A stretch of DNA of 64,000 nt, from assembly GCF_900111835.1 (NCBI RefSeq), contig NZ_FOJP01000008.1, positions 124,001-188,000 on the forward strand, written 5' to 3'. The translations under genes and the position numbers were made by a program. The stretch comes from Metapseudomonas otitidis. GTDB lineage: Bacteria > Pseudomonadota > Gammaproteobacteria > Pseudomonadales > Pseudomonadaceae. This document shows positions 1 to 8,547 of the stretch, in pieces. The notes under the pieces were generated by a model. It saw nothing but the letters and a program-made list of their open reading frames with translations. It searched no databases and was not told where the DNA came from. Each line of letters starts with the position of its first letter. Positions within the stretch are counted from its first letter, which is position 1.

Positions 1-1118
1 GCGTGTTCCCCCTCGGCGCCGCCGTGCCCCACGTGGACTACCTCCCCGTGCGCGCCCTGCACCAGCAACTGGCCAAGGTCACCCGCTTCCACAGCCCGCG
101 CGCCTTCAGCTACATGTTCAGCCCCGGTTTCGAACCGCTGCGCCGCCAGGTGGCGATCCGCATGCGCGATGCCGGCGTGGTGGTCGACCCGTCCGAAGTG
201 GTCATCACCCACGGCTGCGTCGACGCCATCCAGATGAGCCTGCGGGTGCTGACCCGCCCCGGAGACCTGATCGCCACCGAGTCGCCCACCTACTACGGCC
301 TGCTGCAACTGGCGGACCTGCTCGGGCTCAAGGTCATCGAGATCCCCAGCGACCCCACCACCGGCATCAGCCTCGAAGCCCTGCAACTGGCCGCCAACCA
401 ATGGCCCATCAAGGCCCTGGTGCTCACCTCGCGCCTCAGCAACCCGCTAGGCGGCACCGTGCCCGAAGAGCGGCAGAAGCAACTGCTGCGCCTGGCATCG
501 GACTTCGACATCCAGATCGTTGAGGACGACATCTACGGCGAGCTCATGTTCGAGCAAGGCCCCTCCAAATCCCTCAAGGCCAGTGACCGTGACGGCCGGG
601 TGATCTACTGCTCCAGCTTCTCCAAGACCCTCTCGCCCGGCGTGCGGATCGGCTGGATCGTCGCCGGCAAGTACCAGGACGAAATCCAGCGCCTGCAGAC
701 CTTCACCACCCACTCCGCCTGCAGCGTCACCCAGATGGGTGTCGCCGCCTACCTGGAGAACGGCGGCTATGACCGGCACCTGCGCTACATCCGACAGGAG
801 TACCGCAAGAACCTCACCGCCTTCCAGCTGGGGGTGCAGCAGTACTTCCCCGACGGCACCCAGATGACCCGGCCCAACGGCGGCTTCATCCTCTGGATCA
901 GCCTGCCGGCCAAGGTCAACACCAAGGACCTGCACGTCCGCGCGCTGCAGCAGGGCATCAGCATCGCCCCGGGGCTGATCTTCAGTAACACCGAGCAGTT
1001 CAACCACTGTGTGCGCCTGAACTGCGGCATCCCGTGGAACCGCGAGGCCGAGCGCGCCATCATGACCCTCGGCATGCTCGCCAAGCAGCTCTGCCAGGAA
1101 GCTGGCGGCAGCTACTGA
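1..1118 (+). CDS. MocR-type PLP aminotransferase domain, 5' end cut by window edge
   Basis: The frame is open to the left edge, so the start is outside the window; 371 residues of a fold-type I PLP enzyme are visible. The PLP lysine is in SFSKTLSPG (about visible residue 208). DDIY and SNPLGG are the usual cofactor-ring segments, and the Arg of CVRLNCG should hold the substrate carboxylate. MocR regulators carry such a domain behind a GntR-type winged helix, which here would lie upstream of base 1. A free-standing aminotransferase is therefore not excluded. A DapA-family gene follows on the same strand after a gap with a strong dyad, which makes that gene a possible target (inference). Confidence 0.85.
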   Translation, partial: VFPLGAAVPHVDYLPVRALHQQLAKVTRFHSPRAFSYMFSPGFEPLRRQVAIRMRDAGVVVDPSEVVITHGCVDAIQMSLRVLTRPGDLIATESPTYYGLLQLADLLGLKVIEIPSDPTTGISLEALQLAANQWPIKALVLTSRLSNPLGGTVPEERQKQLLRLASDFDIQIVEDDIYGELMFEQGPSKSLKASDRDGRVIYCSSFSKTLSPGVRIGWIVAGKYQDEIQRLQTFTTHSACSVTQMGVAAYLENGGYDRHLRYIRQEYRKNLTAFQLGVQQYFPDGTQMTRPNGGFILWISLPAKVNTKDLHVRALQQGISIAPGLIFSNTEQFNHCVRLNCGIPWNREAERAIMTLGMLAKQLCQEAGGSY

Positions 1119-1442
1119 GACCAGGCGGAGGAGGGTGGACGCTCATCGGCGTTGACAGCCCTCCACCGTTCCCCGCAGTATCCAGCTCCTCGCAAACTGC
1201 AACCTGAGCCCGACCATGCCCGCCCACGCCTTCTCCCGCGCTTTCGTACCGGCCCTGCCGGCGCTTGCGCTTGGCGTCGCCGCGAGCAAGGTCAAGAAAC
1301 AGCCGCTCATTTGACCGGGGCGCGCTGTCCCGTCAGATGGGCTGACAGGACAGCAGGCGCGAAGGTCGAACCCTCTCTCACTCCCGCATCCCTGTACCCC
1401 TCCGACGGCGACGACAGACGGTCAGCCTGAAGGAGTGAAGCA
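1119..1442. other. intergenic region between the MocR-like gene and dapA-like gene
   Basis: This gap has no convincing gene. It holds a near-perfect 12-bp inverted repeat (listed separately) about 90 bases before the next start. A good ribosome site, AAGGAG, lies just before the ATG of the DapA-family gene. A 92-codon open stretch at 1152-1430 has no recognisable protein character. Confidence 0.6.
1325..1353. promoter_or_regulatory. 12-bp inverted repeat, candidate operator or leader hairpin
   Basis: CTGTCCCGTCAG and CTGACAGGACAG pair at 11 of 12 positions around a 5-base loop (ATGGG). No T-run follows, so it does not look like a terminator. Its place upstream of the DapA-family gene and downstream of a MocR-type gene suggests an operator (inference). 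Confidence 0.45.
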
Positions 1443-2297
1443 ATGCCCGCGTTTTCTGGAATCTGGGTCGCCCTGGTGACCCCCTTCGCCGACGGCGAAC
1501 TCGACCTGCCCGCCCTGCAACGCCTCGCCCGGCATCTGCTGGATGCCGGAGCAGCGGGCCTGGTCGCCTGCGGCAGTACCGGCGAAGCCGCCGCCCTCAG
1601 CCGCGACGAGCGCCTCGCCGTGCTGGATGCCCTGCTCGAGGTCGTGCCCGGCGAACGCCTGGTGATGGGCCTGGCCGGCAACAACCTCAACGACGTTCTG
1701 GGCATGCTCGACGCCATCCAGCAGCGTCCCATCGGCGGCGTGCTGGTCCCGGCGCCTTACTACATCCGCCCCTCCCAGGCCGGCCTGCTCAACTGGTTCA
1801 GCCGCATCGCCGACGCCTCCCTGCTGCCGGTGATCCTCTACGACATCCCCTACCGCACCGGCGCCACCCTGGCCCTCGACACCCTGCGCCAGCTCGCCCG
1901 CCATCCCCGCATCGTCGCCCTCAAGGATTGCGGCGGCGACACCGGCAAGACCCAGGCCCTGATCGCCGACGGGCAACTGGCCGTGCTGGCCGGCGAAGAC
2001 AACCAGGTGTTCACCACCCTCTGCCTGGGCGGCAGTGGCGCCATCGCCGCCTCCGCCCACCACCACACCGAGCGCTTCGTCGAGATGGCCGCTTGCATGC
2101 AGCGGGGCGACCTGGCCCGTGCCCGGGCCCTCGCGCACAGCCTGCAACCCCTGATCGAACTGGCCTTTGCCGAGCCCAACCCCGCACCGGTGAAGAGCCT
2201 GCTGGCCCTGCGCGGGCTGATCCGCGATGAGCTGCGCGAGCCCATGCAGCCCAGTTCGCCGGCCCTGGTGGAGCGCCTGCGCAGCCTGCTCGTCTGA
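1443..2297 (+). CDS. dapA: 4-hydroxy-tetrahydrodipicolinate synthase family lyase (DapA-like)
   Basis: A 284-residue class I aldolase-fold protein of the DapA/NanA family. The Schiff-base lysine is Lys161 (ALKDCGGD) and the proton-relay Tyr133 sits in YDIPYRTG, with Arg138 for the substrate carboxylate. The Thr-Thr pair of true DapA (GTTGE) is Ser45-Thr46 (CGSTGE). DapA condenses pyruvate with aspartate semialdehyde in lysine synthesis. Pseudomonads carry several paralogues, and the MocR neighbour with its own putative operator suggests a regulated, perhaps catabolic copy. The family is clear; the lysine-pathway role, and so the symbol, is less certain. AAGGAG precedes the ATG. Confidence 0.85.
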   Translation: MPAFSGIWVALVTPFADGELDLPALQRLARHLLDAGAAGLVACGSTGEAAALSRDERLAVLDALLEVVPGERLVMGLAGNNLNDVLGMLDAIQQRPIGGVLVPAPYYIRPSQAGLLNWFSRIADASLLPVILYDIPYRTGATLALDTLRQLARHPRIVALKDCGGDTGKTQALIADGQLAVLAGEDNQVFTTLCLGGSGAIAASAHHHTERFVEMAACMQRGDLARARALAHSLQPLIELAFAEPNPAPVKSLLALRGLIRDELREPMQPSSPALVERLRSLLV

Positions 2298-2383
2298 GCC
2301 GGCTGCCGCCCGCCCGCCGGGCCGGGTGGGGCGGCGCCGGGGTTGCGATATATACTTCGCGCCTCTGAACCGAGGAGAGCCTT

Positions 2384-3511
2384 GTGGCCATCGATTTTCA
2401 CTGGATTCGCGACGACGCCGAACTGGCCTCCCACTGCGAACGCTGGCGCCGACTGAGTTTCGTCGCGCTGGACACCGAGTTCATGCGTGTCGACACCTTC
2501 TACCCCAAGGCCGGCCTGGTCCAGGTCGGCGACGGCGAGACGGCCTGGCTCATCGACCCCCTGCTGATCCAGGACTGGCGCCCCTTCGCCGCCCTGCTCG
2601 AAGACCCTGCCGTCACCAAGGTGCTGCATGCCTGCGGCGAAGACCTCGAAGTCTTCTTGCGCCTCACCGGCAGCCTGCCGCAGCCGCTGCTCGACACCCA
2701 GCTCGCCGCCGGCTACCTCGGCATCGGCTACTCCATGGGCTACTCGCGCCTGGTGAACGCCGTGCTCGGCATCGACCTGCCCAAGGAAGAGACCCGCTCC
2801 GACTGGCTGCAGCGCCCGCTCACCGAGATGCAGGAGCGCTACGCCGCCGAGGACGCCGTGCACCTGGCCGAGATCTACCGCATCCTCGACCAGCGTCTCG
2901 ACGCCACCAAGCGCGCCTGGATCCTCGAAGACGGCGCCGAACTGGTGGCCAACCTGCGCCGCGAGACCGACCCCCAGACGCTGTACCGCGAGTCCAAGCT
3001 CGGTTGGAAGCTGTCCCGCCAGCAACTGGCCGTGCTCCGCGCCCTCTACGCCTGGCGCGAGGCCGAGGCCCGGCGCCGCGACCAGCCGCGCAACCGCATC
3101 ATCCGCGAGCACGCCCTGTGGCCCATGGCGCGTTTCCAGCCGGACAACCTGGTCGCCCTGTCGCGCATCGAAGACATGCACCCGCGCACCGTCCGCCAGG
3201 ACGGCAACACCCTGCTCAAGCTGATCCGCGAAGCGGCCGAACTGCCGCCCGCCGAATGGCCCGAGGCACTGCCCGAGCCGCTGCCCGCCGAGGTCAACGG
3301 CCTGCTCAAGAAGCTGCGCGCCGTCGGCCAGGCCCAGGCCGAGCGCCTGGGCATCGCCCCCGAGCTGATGCTGCGCAAGAAACACCTCGAAGCCCTCATC
3401 AAGAGCGGCTTCCCCAACGGCCCCTACCTGCTGCCCGCAGGTCTGCGTGGCTGGCGCCGTGAACTGATGGGCCAGGCCCTGCTGGACGTCCTGGCCGGAG
3501 AGACCGCCTGA
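2384..3511 (+). CDS. rnd: ribonuclease D
   Basis: A 375-residue DEDDy 3'-5' exoribonuclease that trims tRNA precursors and other structured RNA. The first catalytic motif is DTEF (Asp30, Glu32), the second lies in [10 protein letters not shown] and the third is YAAEDA, the Y-x3-D form. An HRDC-type helical domain follows at about residues 210-290. The start is GTG with GAGGAG upstream; a TATATA-like -10 stretch lies near 2350. The stop overlaps the start of the ycgL gene by one base, so the pair should be cotranscribed, as in other Pseudomonas. Confidence 0.95.
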   Translation: MAIDFHWIRDDAELASHCERWRRLSFVALDTEFMRVDTFYPKAGLVQVGDGETAWLIDPLLIQDWRPFAALLEDPAVTKVLHACGEDLEVFLRLTGSLPQPLLDTQLAAGYLGIGYSMGYSRLVNAVLGIDLPKEETRSDWLQRPLTEMQERYAAEDAVHLAEIYRILDQRLDATKRAWILEDGAELVANLRRETDPQTLYRESKLGWKLSRQQLAVLRALYAWREAEARRRDQPRNRIIREHALWPMARFQPDNLVALSRIEDMHPRTVRQDGNTLLKLIREAAELPPAEWPEALPEPLPAEVNGLLKKLRAVGQAQAERLGIAPELMLRKKHLEALIKSGFPNGPYLLPAGLRGWRRELMGQALLDVLAGETA

Positions 3512-3804
3512 TGAAACGCATCTGCTCGATCTACAAGAGCCCCCGCAAGAACGAGATGTACCTCTACGTCGACAAGGCCGAAGCCCTCAGCCGCGTGCCC
3601 GAAGGCCTGCTGGCCGCCTTCGGCGCACCCCGGCACACCTTCGACCTGGTCCTCAGCCCCGAGCGCCAGCTGGCCCGCGAGGACATCCACAAGGTGCTGG
3701 AGAACATCGAGAAGCAGGGCTACCACCTGCAGATGCCGCCGGGTGAAGAGGAGTACATCGAGCACCTGCCCGAAGAACTCCTGCGCATGAACGACCCGGT
3801 CTGA
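3511..3804 (+). CDS. YcgL domain-containing protein
   Basis: A 97-residue protein that matches the YcgL family from its first residues ([20 protein letters not shown]) to its end, which is the normal length. Family structures show a small alpha/beta fold with no established activity. Its start shares a base with the rnd stop, and its own stop overlaps the next start. The rnd-ycgL-dehydrogenase order is a conserved gamma-proteobacterial block, so a link to RNA metabolism is often guessed but not shown. Confidence 0.93.
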   Translation: MKRICSIYKSPRKNEMYLYVDKAEALSRVPEGLLAAFGAPRHTFDLVLSPERQLAREDIHKVLENIEKQGYHLQMPPGEEEYIEHLPEELLRMNDPV

Positions 3805-4736
3805 TGCGCGTTCTCCTCGCCGACCCCAACCATGCCCGCCACGCCGAACTGCTGAGCGAGCTCGCCCCCGAGCTGGAGCTGCTGGCTGCAGATTCGCCTG
3901 ACGAACTGGCCCGCCTGGCCGCCGACTGCCCGGTGTGGCTAGGCAGCCCGGATCGTCTCGCCGAGCTGCTGCGCCGGGGGCTTCGGCCCGAATGGGCGCA
4001 GTCCACCTGGGCCGGCATCACCCCGCTGCTGGCCGAAGGCCTGCCGCGCCAGTACCGGCTCACCCGTGCCGTCGGCATCTTCGGCCAGGTGATGGCCGAG
4101 TACGTGCTGACCTACCTGCTGGCCCATGAGCGCGCGCTGCTGGCGCGCCTGGCGAGCCAGGTGGAAGGGCGCTGGGATGGTCGGCTGCCCCGCAGCCTGG
4201 CCGGGCGGCGCGTGCTGGTGGTGGGCGCCGGGGACATCGGCAGCAGCGTCGGGCGCTTTCTCGCCCCCTTCGGTGTCGAGCTGCGCGGCATCGCCCGCCA
4301 GCCGCGTCCGCTGGAGCCCTTTGCCGAGGTCGCCGGCCTCGAGGCCCTGCCCGAACAGGTCGGCTGGGCCGACTGCGTGGTCAACCTGCTGCCGGACACC
4401 CCCGCCACCCAGGACCTCTACGACCGCGCGCTGTTCCAGCGCATGCAGCCCACGGCGCTCTTCATCAATGCCGGGCGTGGCGTTGCGGTGGTGGACCACG
4501 ACCTGGTCGCAGCCCTCGAAGCCAACGAACTGGCCGGCGCCGTCATCGACGTCTGCCGCCAGGAACCGCTGCCGGCCGAGCACCCCTTCTGGCGCGCCCC
4601 GCGCCTGCTGCTCACCGGCCACAGCTCCGCCCCCACCTTGGCCGAGCCGCTGGTCAGGCTGTTCGCCGACAACCTCACCCGCTTCCAGCAAGGCCAACCG
4701 CTCCGCGGCGAAGTGGACTTCCAGCGCGGCTACTGA
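3804..4736 (+). CDS. D-2-hydroxyacid dehydrogenase (NAD(P)-dependent)
   Basis: A 310-residue member of the D-isomer-specific 2-hydroxyacid dehydrogenase family. The Rossmann motif is VVGAGDIGSSVG in the central domain. The catalytic set is the Arg in NAGRG, the Glu in CRQEPLP and the His in LTGHSSAP. Substrate cannot be read from sequence; glyoxylate/hydroxypyruvate or ketopantoate-type 2-oxoacids are typical. It starts in overlap with ycgL and is the last gene of this operon. Confidence 0.9.
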   Translation: MRVLLADPNHARHAELLSELAPELELLAADSPDELARLAADCPVWLGSPDRLAELLRRGLRPEWAQSTWAGITPLLAEGLPRQYRLTRAVGIFGQVMAEYVLTYLLAHERALLARLASQVEGRWDGRLPRSLAGRRVLVVGAGDIGSSVGRFLAPFGVELRGIARQPRPLEPFAEVAGLEALPEQVGWADCVVNLLPDTPATQDLYDRALFQRMQPTALFINAGRGVAVVDHDLVAALEANELAGAVIDVCRQEPLPAEHPFWRAPRLLLTGHSSAPTLAEPLVRLFADNLTRFQQGQPLRGEVDFQRGY

Positions 4737-4765
4737 CCCCAAGCGTGGGGGGAATCCACCGGAAC

Positions 4766-4848
4766 GTAGAATGGGCTGAGCTGTGCGAAGCCCATCATCG
4801 CCGGGCGATCCGGATTCGATGCGGTTCGCACAGCTCACCGCATCCTAC
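4766..4848. repeat. inverted pair of GTAG-headed REP units (REPIN-like)
   Basis: Unit one (4766-4796) is GTAG followed by AATGGGCT, an 11-base loop and AGCCCATC. Unit two (4818-4848) is the same arrangement on the other strand: GATGCGGT, loop, ACCGCATC, then CTAC. The loops are reverse complements of each other (GAGCTGTGCGA), while the stems differ by changes that keep pairing. A unit like the second recurs at 30847-30877. Confidence 0.7.
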
Positions 4849-4870
4849 GGGGGCCCTTGCCATGGCTCGT

Positions 4871-4899
4871 GTAGGGTGGGTCGCGCTTCATCGACCCAC
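4871..4899. repeat. GTAG-headed REP-like palindrome
   Basis: GTAG is followed by a perfect 8-bp stem, GTGGGTCG and CGACCCAC, around an 8-base loop. It has the head-plus-hairpin form of the neighbouring units but a different stem sequence. A decayed version sharing CGCTTCATCGA lies about 110 bases downstream. Confidence 0.55.
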
Positions 4900-5140
4900 G
4901 CGGAGGGGGAGGCCATCAATCCCATGGCTGGCTCCGTTCCCGGGCTGAAGCCCGGGCTACGTCAGGCAGGTGTGTCGGGCGGATTACGCTTCATCGATCC
5001 ACCGCCGGGGCGGCGCTGCTGGGAGATAGTGCGAACGATTTTCCTTACACCGCGCTACCGGTCGCTCCCGTGGCGGCGGTGCTTGGCCGGCACCGTCGGC
5101 GCGACTAGACTACCGCGCCCCTTCACCCAGTCAGATCGCC

Positions 5141-5590
5141 ATGGCCGCCAAAGTCGAACCCTTCTGGAAGCGCAAGACCCTCGCTCAACTCGATCAGGAA
5201 GAGTGGGAGTCCCTGTGTGACGGCTGCGGCCTGTGCTGCCTGCAGAAGCTCGAGGACGAAGACGACGGCGCGGTGTACTACACCCGCATCGCCTGCAAGC
5301 TGCTCGACCTCAAGACCTGCCGCTGCACCAACTACCCCAATCGCCGCGACTTCGTGCCCGACTGCATCCAGCTCACCCCGGCCCAGGCCGACGAGTTCCG
5401 CTGGCTGCCGCCCACCTGCGGCTACCGCCTGGTGGCCGAGGGCAAGGACCTGCCGCCCTGGCACCCGCTGGTCTGCGGCGACCCCGAGGCGGTGCACAAC
5501 GCCGGCATCTCCCAGTCCGGGCGTATGGTCAGCGAGACCAAGGTGGCCGAGGACGACTGGGAGGACTACATGATCTTCCGCGCCGGCTAG
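5141..5590 (+). CDS. YcgN family cysteine-cluster protein (UPF0260)
   Basis: A 149-residue protein of the YcgN/UPF0260 family, full length. It carries the cluster [11 protein letters not shown], then [21 protein letters not shown] and VCGD, the cysteine set of the CxxCxxCC family thought to bind zinc or an Fe-S centre. No enzymatic role is established. In P. aeruginosa a homologue lies a few genes from rnd, matching the arrangement here. Confidence 0.93.
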   Translation: MAAKVEPFWKRKTLAQLDQEEWESLCDGCGLCCLQKLEDEDDGAVYYTRIACKLLDLKTCRCTNYPNRRDFVPDCIQLTPAQADEFRWLPPTCGYRLVAEGKDLPPWHPLVCGDPEAVHNAGISQSGRMVSETKVAEDDWEDYMIFRAG

Positions 5591-5655
5591 CGCACCCCAA
5601 GGGATCGAATCGCCGTTCGCCGCGTCATAGGGAAATCGCCACGAGGAAGCCCGCC

Positions 5656-6897
5656 ATGTCCCACCGCGCCACCCTGCTGCTGTCCGCCACTGCCCTGCTG
5701 TTCAGTGCCCCGCTGCTGGCGGCCAAGCGCACCGACATCGACTACAAGGTTCGCTTCCTGCCCGACAGCGACCAGGCCGAAGTCCAGCTGGTTGTGGAGG
5801 AGGGCGAGAAGGTCCGCCGCCTCAGCTTCGACCTGGGCGACAAGGGCTACTACAGCGACTTCAAGGCCGACGGCCAGTGGCAGCAGGAGGGCGCCGGCCG
5901 GGGCACCTGGCAACCCGCACCAGGCAAGGCCACCCTCAGCTACCGCGTGCGCATCACCCACGACCGCGGCGACGGCACCTTCGATGCGCGGATGACCCCC
6001 GACTGGGCCCTGCTGCGCGGCGACGACCTGGTGCCCCCAGCCCGGGCCGACGTGGTGGAAGGCACCGACCTGGCCGCGCGCATCCAGTTCGAACTGCCCA
6101 AGGGCTGGACCTCCGTGGAAACCGGCTGGACCCGCGTCGGCAAGAACCGCTTCCGCGTCGACAACGCCGAGCGCGTGTTCGACCGCCCCACCGGCTGGAT
6201 CATCGCCGGCAAGCTCGGCAGCCGCCGCACCGAACTGGGCAACACCGACGTCACCATCAGCGCCCCGGTGGGCGAGGGCATGCGGCGGATGGACATCCTC
6301 ACCCTGCTGACCTTCGTCTGGCCCCACGCCCAGGCGGTGTTCCCCCGCGACCCCGGCAAGCTGCTGATCGTCGGTGCCGGCGATCCCATGTGGCGTGGCG
6401 GGCTGTCAGGCCCCAACTCCTTCTTCATGCATGCCGACCGCCCGCTGGTCAGCGAGAACGGCACCAGCTCCCTGGTGCACGAACTGGTGCACGTGTTCAC
6501 CCGCATCCAGGACACCGAGCGCAGCGACTGGATCAGCGAAGGCATCGCCGAGTACTACGCCATCGAACTGATGCGCCGCGCCGGCGGGCTCAGCGAGGAC
6601 CGCTACCACAAGGTGCGCGCCAACCTGAAGCACTGGAGCCGCAAGATCACCAACCTGCGCGGCGAGCATTGCACCGGGCCGACCACCGCCCGCGCCGTGC
6701 TGCTGCTGCAGGACCTGGACGAAGAGATCCGCAAGAGCAGCAAGGGCGCTCACTCCCTCGATGACGTGGTGCGCGGGCTGATGCGCCTGGACAAGGTCGC
6801 CACGGCGGACTTCGTCGGCATCGCCGAGAACGTCCTCGGCGGCCCCTCCAAGACCCTCGACACGCCGCTGCTGGACGACAAGGCCGCCGCCCAGTAG
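5656..6897 (+). CDS. exported gluzincin-type metallopeptidase-like protein
   Basis: A 413-residue protein with a signal peptide (basic start, hydrophobic stretch, cut near LLAAK), so probably periplasmic. His275-Glu-Leu-Val-His279 is a zinc-peptidase HExxH motif, and Glu295 in WISEGIAEYY fits the third zinc ligand of the M1/M61 type. The spacing from HExxH to that Glu is slightly shorter than in classical M1. The amino-terminal half looks like a beta-rich M61/M1-type domain. The ATG at 5656 is chosen because it begins the signal peptide and follows a purine-rich site (GAGGAAG). No substrate can be named. Confidence 0.7.
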   Translation: MSHRATLLLSATALLFSAPLLAAKRTDIDYKVRFLPDSDQAEVQLVVEEGEKVRRLSFDLGDKGYYSDFKADGQWQQEGAGRGTWQPAPGKATLSYRVRITHDRGDGTFDARMTPDWALLRGDDLVPPARADVVEGTDLAARIQFELPKGWTSVETGWTRVGKNRFRVDNAERVFDRPTGWIIAGKLGSRRTELGNTDVTISAPVGEGMRRMDILTLLTFVWPHAQAVFPRDPGKLLIVGAGDPMWRGGLSGPNSFFMHADRPLVSENGTSSLVHELVHVFTRIQDTERSDWISEGIAEYYAIELMRRAGGLSEDRYHKVRANLKHWSRKITNLRGEHCTGPTTARAVLLLQDLDEEIRKSSKGAHSLDDVVRGLMRLDKVATADFVGIAENVLGGPSKTLDTPLLDDKAAAQ

Positions 6898-6909
6898 CCC
6901 TTCAGCGCA

Positions 6910-8547
6910 TCAGTGCGGGTACAGCGGCGGCAGCGCGCTGGCCGTGGCCTGCTGCTGCACCTGGCGCGCCGGCAGCGCGCGGATCGCTTTCCACAGGTCC
7001 TCGCCCTGCCAGTGCTGGCCGCTCTCGCTGTAGAGCGCGCCGTTCAGACCGTCCATCGCATCCGACAGCGGCACGAAGCGCGCCGCCATCTCCGCCAGGG
7101 TTTCCGGCTGCTGGCGTGCCCAGGCATCCAGCGCCTGGCGGGTCGCCTGCGGGTCGTTGGCCTGGCAGGCGCGCTTGAGGTCGTCCAGCAGCGTGCGCGG
7201 GCTCGGCCCGGTCTGCACCGTCGGCAGGATCGCCGGCTGACGGCGGGCATGCCACCACAGGCCGAAGCCCAGCAGGGTGGTCAGCGCCAGGATCAGCGTC
7301 GCCAGCTGCCAGGGCCACAGCGGCGCACCGGCCGGGGTCGGCTGGTCGGCACCGGGTGTTTCCACCGGGGCCTCGGGCTCCATCGCCGGGTTCACCGCCA
7401 CCTCCAGGGTGCGGGCCGGCAGGCGGCTGTGCTCCAGGCGGTCGTCCCGGGTGTTCCACCACACCACGTCCACCGCCGGCAGCTCGATGCGCCCGGCCGC
7501 CGTGGGCACCAGCGCCTCGCGTTCCTCGCGGCTGCCGGTCACCCCGCGTTCGCCCACCTCGTTGGCCAGCTGGGGCTGGTCCGGGTAGCGGCGCAGGTCA
7601 TTGGCGCTGGTGGCCGGCAGCGCCGGAATCTGCGCGCTGGAGAGTCCTTCGGTCTTCACCATCAGGCTGCGGGTCAGGGAATCGCCGACCCGCGCCTTGT
7701 CGGGCTCCGGGCTCCAGGCCTCCACCAGGGTCAGGTTCCGCGCCGGCAGCCACGGCGCATCGGCCGGGTAGTCCGCCGGGCGCGGCTTCACCGCCAGGGG
7801 GATCTGCGGCGAGCTGACCCGCGTCAGGCGGCCCGGGCGCGGCCCGAAGGGCTGGTAGGCGTCCTGGCTGCTGCGTTCGGCCAGGGTCGCGCTGAACACC
7901 TGGGAGGGGATCATCAGCTGGCCGCTCTTCTGCGGGAAGATCGCGTAGCGCAGCTCGATCACCCCGTGGCGCACACCGTTGATCTCCTTCTCGTAGGTGC
8001 GCGGCTCACCCAGCTGCTCGATGCGCGCATCGGCCATCTGCAGCGGCGTCAGGCTGCTGTCGTCGTACAGCGAGACCGAGTGGTAGATGCGCAGGGTGAG
8101 GATCGCCTGGGCCTGCACGTAGACGCTTTCCTGGTCCAGGCTGGCGTCGATGAACACCGGCGCCAGCTTGCCGGAGTCCGCGTTGGGGTCGTTCTTCTGG
8201 ATGTGCAGCGGGATCGGCTGGGTCTCGGCCTCGCCCAGCTTCAGCGGCGGGATGACCACATAGCCGGTCTGCTTCGGCTGCAGGGTGACGATCCAGCGGG
8301 TGGCGCGGTTGCTCTGGCCGTTGAGGGTGCTCAGGCGGTTGATCTGGCGGGTGCCGAGCACATCGAACAGCGACTCCAGCCGCGACAGGTCCGGCTTGCC
8401 GAACAGCGTCGGGTCGGAGGACTCCAGCACCAGCTCCACCGTCTCGCCTTCGCTGAGGCGGGTGCGGTCGACGCTGGCGGTGAAGCCGGCGGCGTGGGCG
8501 AGGCTGGCCAGCAGGAGGAGGATCAGGGCGCAGGTCAGGCGCTTCAT
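6910..8547 (-). CDS. batD: BatD family protein
   Basis: A 545-residue BatD (oxygen-tolerance) protein. A signal peptide ending LAHA is followed by tandem Ig-like beta domains, beginning FTASVDRTRLSEGETVELVLES, then one membrane helix near residues 425-445 (WPWQLATLILALTTLLGFGLWW) and a short helical cytoplasmic tail. It probably lies in the periplasm facing the BatA/BatB membrane proteins. It is the last gene of the moxR-bat operon, and its ATG overlaps the previous stop. Role: envelope stress or complex assembly with MoxR (family knowledge; mechanism not settled). Confidence 0.9.
   Translation of the reverse strand: MKRLTCALILLLLASLAHAAGFTASVDRTRLSEGETVELVLESSDPTLFGKPDLSRLESLFDVLGTRQINRLSTLNGQSNRATRWIVTLQPKQTGYVVIPPLKLGEAETQPIPLHIQKNDPNADSGKLAPVFIDASLDQESVYVQAQAILTLRIYHSVSLYDDSSLTPLQMADARIEQLGEPRTYEKEINGVRHGVIELRYAIFPQKSGQLMIPSQVFSATLAERSSQDAYQPFGPRPGRLTRVSSPQIPLAVKPRPADYPADAPWLPARNLTLVEAWSPEPDKARVGDSLTRSLMVKTEGLSSAQIPALPATSANDLRRYPDQPQLANEVGERGVTGSREEREALVPTAAGRIELPAVDVVWWNTRDDRLEHSRLPARTLEVAVNPAMEPEAPVETPGADQPTPAGAPLWPWQLATLILALTTLLGFGLWWHARRQPAILPTVQTGPSPRTLLDDLKRACQANDPQATRQALDAWARQQPETLAEMAARFVPLSDAMDGLNGALYSESGQHWQGEDLWKAIRALPARQVQQQATASALPPLYPH

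Larger units (their letters stand above)
4737..5140. other. gene-free gap filled with REP-type palindromes
   Basis: No gene is visible. The gap contains a pair of inverted GTAG-headed palindromes (4766-4848), another GTAG unit (4871-4899), a CCCGGGCT/AGCCCGGG hairpin with a 2-base spacer (4939-4956), and a decayed unit with the core CGCTTCATCGATCCACC near 4988-5004. Such arrays are typical of Pseudomonas REP sequences. Confidence 0.7.

Noticed and set aside
1152-1430. A 92-codon open frame in the gap before the DapA-family gene
   Set aside because: There is no ribosome site, the composition is random and Arg/Pro-rich, and it runs through the inverted repeat.
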